Source: Legionella moravica DSM 19234 (GTDB lineage: Bacteria > Pseudomonadota > Gammaproteobacteria > Legionellales > Legionellaceae). Taken from it: 64,000 nt of DNA. The position numbers and the translations under genes are program-made. The notes under the pieces are model-generated. The model made no database searches and was not told where the DNA came from. It was given only the letters and a program-made list of their open reading frames with translations. Shown here piece after piece: positions 60,478-64,000 of this stretch. The number at the start of each line of letters is the position of its first letter. The stretch's first letter is position 1. Where the stretch lies: contig NZ_AUHS01000019.1 of assembly GCF_000423305.1 (NCBI RefSeq), positions 1 to 64,000 on the forward strand, written 5' to 3'.

Positions 60478-63399
60478 TTATACAATGGCTTCATTCAGTG
60501 TAAAACCGTTTAAAATTCCTGGTGTGAAAGGATTCACCTGGTTATTTGTTTTAAGCAAATAGCGGCCTGAATTACTGTTCACTTCAAAAAGTATTTGTAA
60601 ACTCGAACTGTCTTGTTCATCAACCAGAACATTCACTTTTTCTAATAATTTAAATATTGCCCAAGAACCTTGTTCGGCAAGCTCGTAGTGATTTCCTTCG
60701 ATAGAATTTAAAGCTAATTTGGCATTATTTTGTGGCCAGGTAAATTGTATAAACGATTCGCTGTTTTGAGTATCAGTTAACTTGGTAGTGCCGATTTCCA
60801 GGTTCAAACTGGCAACTACAGGATCCAGACTGATTTTCTGCAAACTGAATTCAATTTTACTTTCATCACTATGAGCAGGGAAAAACATATTAGTAATAAT
60901 ATTGGCGCGGATGATTTCATCAATTGCGTCACTGGAGATAGGCATTACAAAATCATTTACTGATTTAGTTTTCCATTCAGCACTGGATACATCCAGGAAG
61001 GGTTTAATATATTGCTCAGAAAATGTATTTAATACGCCATGTGTTGAAAAGAAACGATTAAAATCGCGTATTTGAATTTCTTCACTTTGCCTGGAATCAA
61101 ATGGATAACGTTTGGCTATCGTATTTTGAAATTCTCGATAAACGGTTTGTTGCCATTGTTGATTAATGTATTGTCTGGTGTCTTTGATGAGTATAACCCA
61201 AGTGTCACCAGCCAGTTGTTTTGCCCAGGAGCTCAGCGGTTCAGGTAATTGACGAGATTGCATAAAGAGAGCGCTCACCGGATCTGTAGAGTATTCATTT
61301 ATAAATCGTGATTTTGTCAATGAAAATGCTGTTTTACCCCCGTCGTTTACAACGGATAATGTCGCAATAAAATGTTCTAGCTCATTAATTCTTAAGCTGA
61401 GTTCTTTAATGCTGGTCGTGCTGGTTAAGTTCAAGTCAGTGAATTTATGGGCAACAAATTGATTGAAATTGGAGGTGCCGTCCTCCGACAAATCAGGTTT
61501 TGTGGCCTGTTGAACCAGAGTAATCAGTTTTCCTATCGCATCAGTTTGTTGTAAGGATTTTACAATCTTACGGCCTTGTTGATAATCATGATAATGCAAT
61601 GGCTGAGATCTTTTTATAAACGTTTGCCACCAGGTCACATAATCAAAACAATAAGCCTGGATTAACAAATTATTGAGTTGAGCCAAGTCCTGACGGGCAA
61701 GAACCCAATTCTCGGCTTGAAGTTTGCTGCTAATGTTGGGAATGGCTTTTATCACTGTTGTAAAACCGGTTTTTGTAAAATAAACCGGTAACTCATTAGT
61801 TGATAAATTAAATCCTTCAATGGCAATTTTTTGCTTTGCTTCAGGGAATGATTCTTTCGCTATGGAATAATATAAATAGCTTGTAGGCAGCGCGTTTAAA
61901 TAATTTCTTGCATCACTGATAATTTGAGGTTTGGTTTGTACACCACGCAGAGGTTTACTCAATGTATTCTTCAATAAGATTAACTGATTTTTGTTTGCGT
62001 TTGGCGATTGTTGCCATTGTTGTTTAAACCAGTTATAGACTTCATATTCAGAAAAATGCTCTGGCTGTCCAAGCATCAAATAAATCTTCAATGCCTTATA
62101 CCGGGTAATAGGTGTATTGCTGGGGTTGGTGATGACTTGTTCCAGTTCATTCGTTAAAGAGGGAAGAAATTCACCTTCAAGTTTGAGCTTCGCATTATTA
62201 TGCAGATTGACTTTTAATTGATGGACTGTAGGGAGCGATACCGAGTTTGCGGAAATACGTTCCATGCTGTCTGCTGCTTTGGTCAAGTGGTATAAAGCCT
62301 GAGGGCCATTGTGTCCTTGGCTGTTTAAAGTATCATAAGCCAATAATTCTTTACTGGTTTGATCTAATAAATGAGCCGTTTTGTAGTGATTGTAACTTAA
62401 CGTCAATAAACTGATCACAGCGATACTTGAGGCTATGGCGATTATTGGTTTTTGTGAAACGGTTCTGATTTGAGGGGCTTGACTGCATTGTTCCTGGATG
62501 GATTTCAATGCTCCTTCAACAAAATAGGCTCTGAAGTTGGTTGCTTGCGGGAAGGTATCCTGAACAATCAATGCATATTCGTGCTGAATTTTTTTGTTTA
62601 ATCGATCGATACTGACGCCGCCTTGTTCCGCGCTCGTAAAATAAAGTGAATGCAGATGGAACAGTTTAGGAGACACTCCCTGGATCAAGGCTTGAATTGG
62701 TGCACGTAAGCTGGATAACTGAAGCGGGAACTCACGAATTAAACTTCGTTTAATTGTTGAACGTACGGGGTGCATCTTGGCGATGACCTGGTGACTGATT
62801 TGTTCGATTAATTGGTTAAATTGTTGTGAGTACAGTTCAATTTTTTTGCGAGTCTGATTAATACAATCCAAAGAAAAGCCTAAGGGTTTTGATAATTCAG
62901 TGGCATGATCCATTTGATAAAATTCAGTGAATCCTGCCAATGTATCCATTTTAGTAAATATGAATGCCAACTCAACTTGATAGCCCAGGTTTGTGCCCAG
63001 CCGTTCCAATAACTGTAAATGGGATTTACGTTTTTCCGTAAAAGCAGTGGGTTCAGCAATTAATAAATCATTGACGTCAACGCATAAAATGAATCCTGTA
63101 ATTTTAAGGTAGCGGTTGCATCGATTGAGCTGTTTTAAGGTATTTTGTAATAGTGTTTTGCTGTTTGTGAGCCAACTTTCACTCAGTTCAACGATAATAC
63201 CCTGTTGGTTAAAGTATATTTTTGCATTCTGTTCGCTGAATACAGGCATTATTTCCATCGCACTTTGTTTTAAGAGTGCTGATTTTCCCTGTTCGTTGTT
63301 TCCTGTGATAACAATGAAGGAAAGTTGATTGCTTTGGGGTTTTAACTGAGCCAGTATTTTTTTTATAGCATCACATAATGCGCGTAAAGAATTATCCAT
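60478..63399 (-). CDS. icmF: IcmF, Dot/Icm stabilising membrane protein
   Basis: The 973-residue protein equals L. pneumophila IcmF in length. Walker A GNNEQGKS (residues 33-40), a GTPase-like N-terminal domain, a membrane segment (PIIAIASSIAVISLLTLSYN, about 320-340) and a large C-terminal periplasmic part are visible. It pairs with IcmH (DotU) to hold the core complex in the membrane and is homologous to TssM of type VI secretion. Its ATG overlaps the icmH stop (TAATG, sharing 63399). Confidence 0.97.
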   Translation of the reverse strand: MDNSLRALCDAIKKILAQLKPQSNQLSFIVITGNNEQGKSALLKQSAMEIMPVFSEQNAKIYFNQQGIIVELSESWLTNSKTLLQNTLKQLNRCNRYLKITGFILCVDVNDLLIAEPTAFTEKRKSHLQLLERLGTNLGYQVELAFIFTKMDTLAGFTEFYQMDHATELSKPLGFSLDCINQTRKKIELYSQQFNQLIEQISHQVIAKMHPVRSTIKRSLIREFPLQLSSLRAPIQALIQGVSPKLFHLHSLYFTSAEQGGVSIDRLNKKIQHEYALIVQDTFPQATNFRAYFVEGALKSIQEQCSQAPQIRTVSQKPIIAIASSIAVISLLTLSYNHYKTAHLLDQTSKELLAYDTLNSQGHNGPQALYHLTKAADSMERISANSVSLPTVHQLKVNLHNNAKLKLEGEFLPSLTNELEQVITNPSNTPITRYKALKIYLMLGQPEHFSEYEVYNWFKQQWQQSPNANKNQLILLKNTLSKPLRGVQTKPQIISDARNYLNALPTSYLYYSIAKESFPEAKQKIAIEGFNLSTNELPVYFTKTGFTTVIKAIPNISSKLQAENWVLARQDLAQLNNLLIQAYCFDYVTWWQTFIKRSQPLHYHDYQQGRKIVKSLQQTDAIGKLITLVQQATKPDLSEDGTSNFNQFVAHKFTDLNLTSTTSIKELSLRINELEHFIATLSVVNDGGKTAFSLTKSRFINEYSTDPVSALFMQSRQLPEPLSSWAKQLAGDTWVILIKDTRQYINQQWQQTVYREFQNTIAKRYPFDSRQSEEIQIRDFNRFFSTHGVLNTFSEQYIKPFLDVSSAEWKTKSVNDFVMPISSDAIDEIIRANIITNMFFPAHSDESKIEFSLQKISLDPVVASLNLEIGTTKLTDTQNSESFIQFTWPQNNAKLALNSIEGNHYELAEQGSWAIFKLLEKVNVLVDEQDSSSLQILFEVNSNSGRYLLKTNNQVNPFTPGILNGFTLNEAIV

Positions 63400-64000
63400 T
63401 AGTCATCCAGCATTGCAAGTTGGGTGTGTCCAAACAACAGAGTCTTCGCTTTATTTTCCAATACGATGTGGCTGGTCAATAATGCAAGGGCTACAAAACT
63501 TACAGCGATAATAGTGGTTATCATCGAGGCTTTATAGCTTTTCTTAATGGTTTTGGGTATGGGATTTTCATTAAATAACCGATGCGGTTTATTGAACCGG
63601 TATTGTTGAATGATTTGATACAAATCTTCAATCGTGTTATCCAACATTTGTCGCCCATCAGCTCTTAAATGATATTCACCTTCAAATCCGACAATCAGGC
63701 AAAAATAAACCAATTCGATTAAATCAAGAAATTGATTCGGTCGATCTTTGATGTAATTCAGAATTTCAAAAAAACGCTGTTGTGGTTGAGCGCCATCGCT
63801 TGTTAAGGGGGTAAATGATTTAAATTCAGCCGCCTGATTATATATTCTTAAATAACTTTTACCCAGAATTTCATCAATTGTAGCGGATAATAAATAATGA
63901 GCGATGCTGATGAGATCCTGTGGGTACTTGGATGCGTCGAGTTTGCTGTGAAAGGCACGTAATTCATGCTCTATATTTTCTCTTATATTCTCTATTGGCG
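63399..64000 (-). CDS. icmH: IcmH/DotU, C-terminal part, cut by window end
   Basis: The frame is open from 64000 to the TAA at 63399-63401, 200 codons. It includes IAHYLLSATIDEILGKSYLR, FFEILNYIKDRPNQFLDL, VYFCLIVGFEGEYHLRADGR and a C-terminal membrane helix (MITTIIAVSFVALALLTSHI). The YLLsATiDE and 'vyfCl.lGFeGeYh' motifs are those of DotU/TssL. The N-terminus lies beyond the window. It forms a coupled pair with icmF and stabilises the Dot/Icm complex. Confidence 0.93.
   Translation of the reverse strand, partial: PIENIRENIEHELRAFHSKLDASKYPQDLISIAHYLLSATIDEILGKSYLRIYNQAAEFKSFTPLTSDGAQPQQRFFEILNYIKDRPNQFLDLIELVYFCLIVGFEGEYHLRADGRQMLDNTIEDLYQIIQQYRFNKPHRLFNENPIPKTIKKSYKASMITTIIAVSFVALALLTSHIVLENKAKTLLFGHTQLAMLDD

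Overview
The window is chromosomal DNA of a Legionella, either L. pneumophila or a close relative. The main reason is a complete icmT-S-R-Q-P-O-N-M-L-K-E-G-C-D-J-B / tphA / icmF / icmH cluster of the Dot/Icm type IVB secretion system, with protein lengths at or near those of L. pneumophila. The Entner-Doudoroff operon followed by a gamA-type glucoamylase, and an ankyrin gene downstream of ffh, are also in the expected order. The DNA is AT-rich and intergenic regions are short. I cannot settle the species. Several genes (icmR, icmE, the genes between gamA and hemH) look divergent from what I remember of L. pneumophila, so a sister species is possible.

Layout. 1-1.1 kb: the 5' end of an IS4-family transposase cut by the window edge, then a YgjP-type metallopeptidase. 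1.2-6.7 kb: a small secreted protein, an unknown protein, then ogt and the rpsP-rimM-trmD-rplS operon with ffh upstream. 6.9-9.6 kb: two likely Dot/Icm effectors. One carries a textbook calmodulin-binding IQ motif; the other joins a papain/YopT-like Cys-His-Asn/Asp protease core to ankyrin repeats. 9.6-19 kb: an IS remnant, an amino-acid permease, a PriC-like protein, an AhpD-like protein, a Rap1a-like protein, a DsbB-like protein, the cytochrome oxidase assembly set (DUF2909, SURF1, a CxxxC protein, ctaA, ctaB, SCO), rimK and a small HTH protein. A 900-bp stretch follows that holds the broken C-terminus of a Legionella-style membrane-anchored protein. 20-31.4 kb: zwf-pgl-edd-glk-eda-sugar transporter on the plus strand, then a FIST sensor plus PAS/GGDEF cyclase pair and a secreted glucoamylase on the minus strand. 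Together these could break down extracellular starch or glycogen, import the sugar, phosphorylate it and feed it to the Entner-Doudoroff pathway.

31.5-38 kb is the accessory region. It holds an internally deleted ISAs1-type element with perfect ends and a 10-bp target duplication. Next come two tandem paralogous TcdA/TcdB-like glycosyltransferases with acidic C-termini like Dot/Icm substrates. Each is preceded by a small XRE regulator, intact in one copy and a decayed remnant in the other, so the whole unit appears to have been duplicated. A DUF2975 membrane protein and a MITE-like inverted repeat complete the region.

38-64 kb: hemH, a cold-shock protein, a HIT protein, a small gene behind a near-consensus tandem PmrA box, then the Dot/Icm cluster. 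Its genes encode the coupling complex (IcmO, IcmP, IcmJ, IcmS), the pore-related IcmQ/IcmR pair, the core complex (IcmK, IcmE, IcmG, IcmN), inner-membrane parts (IcmL, IcmM, IcmC, IcmD, IcmT), the ATPase IcmB, and the stabilising pair IcmF/IcmH. Copies of the same ~130-170-bp repeat family lie immediately before icmP and immediately after icmB. A lipoprotein with a C-terminal CxxCH motif sits between tphA and icmF. Small regulatory sites (TATACT -10 boxes, a CpxR site before icmR) match what is known for icm genes.
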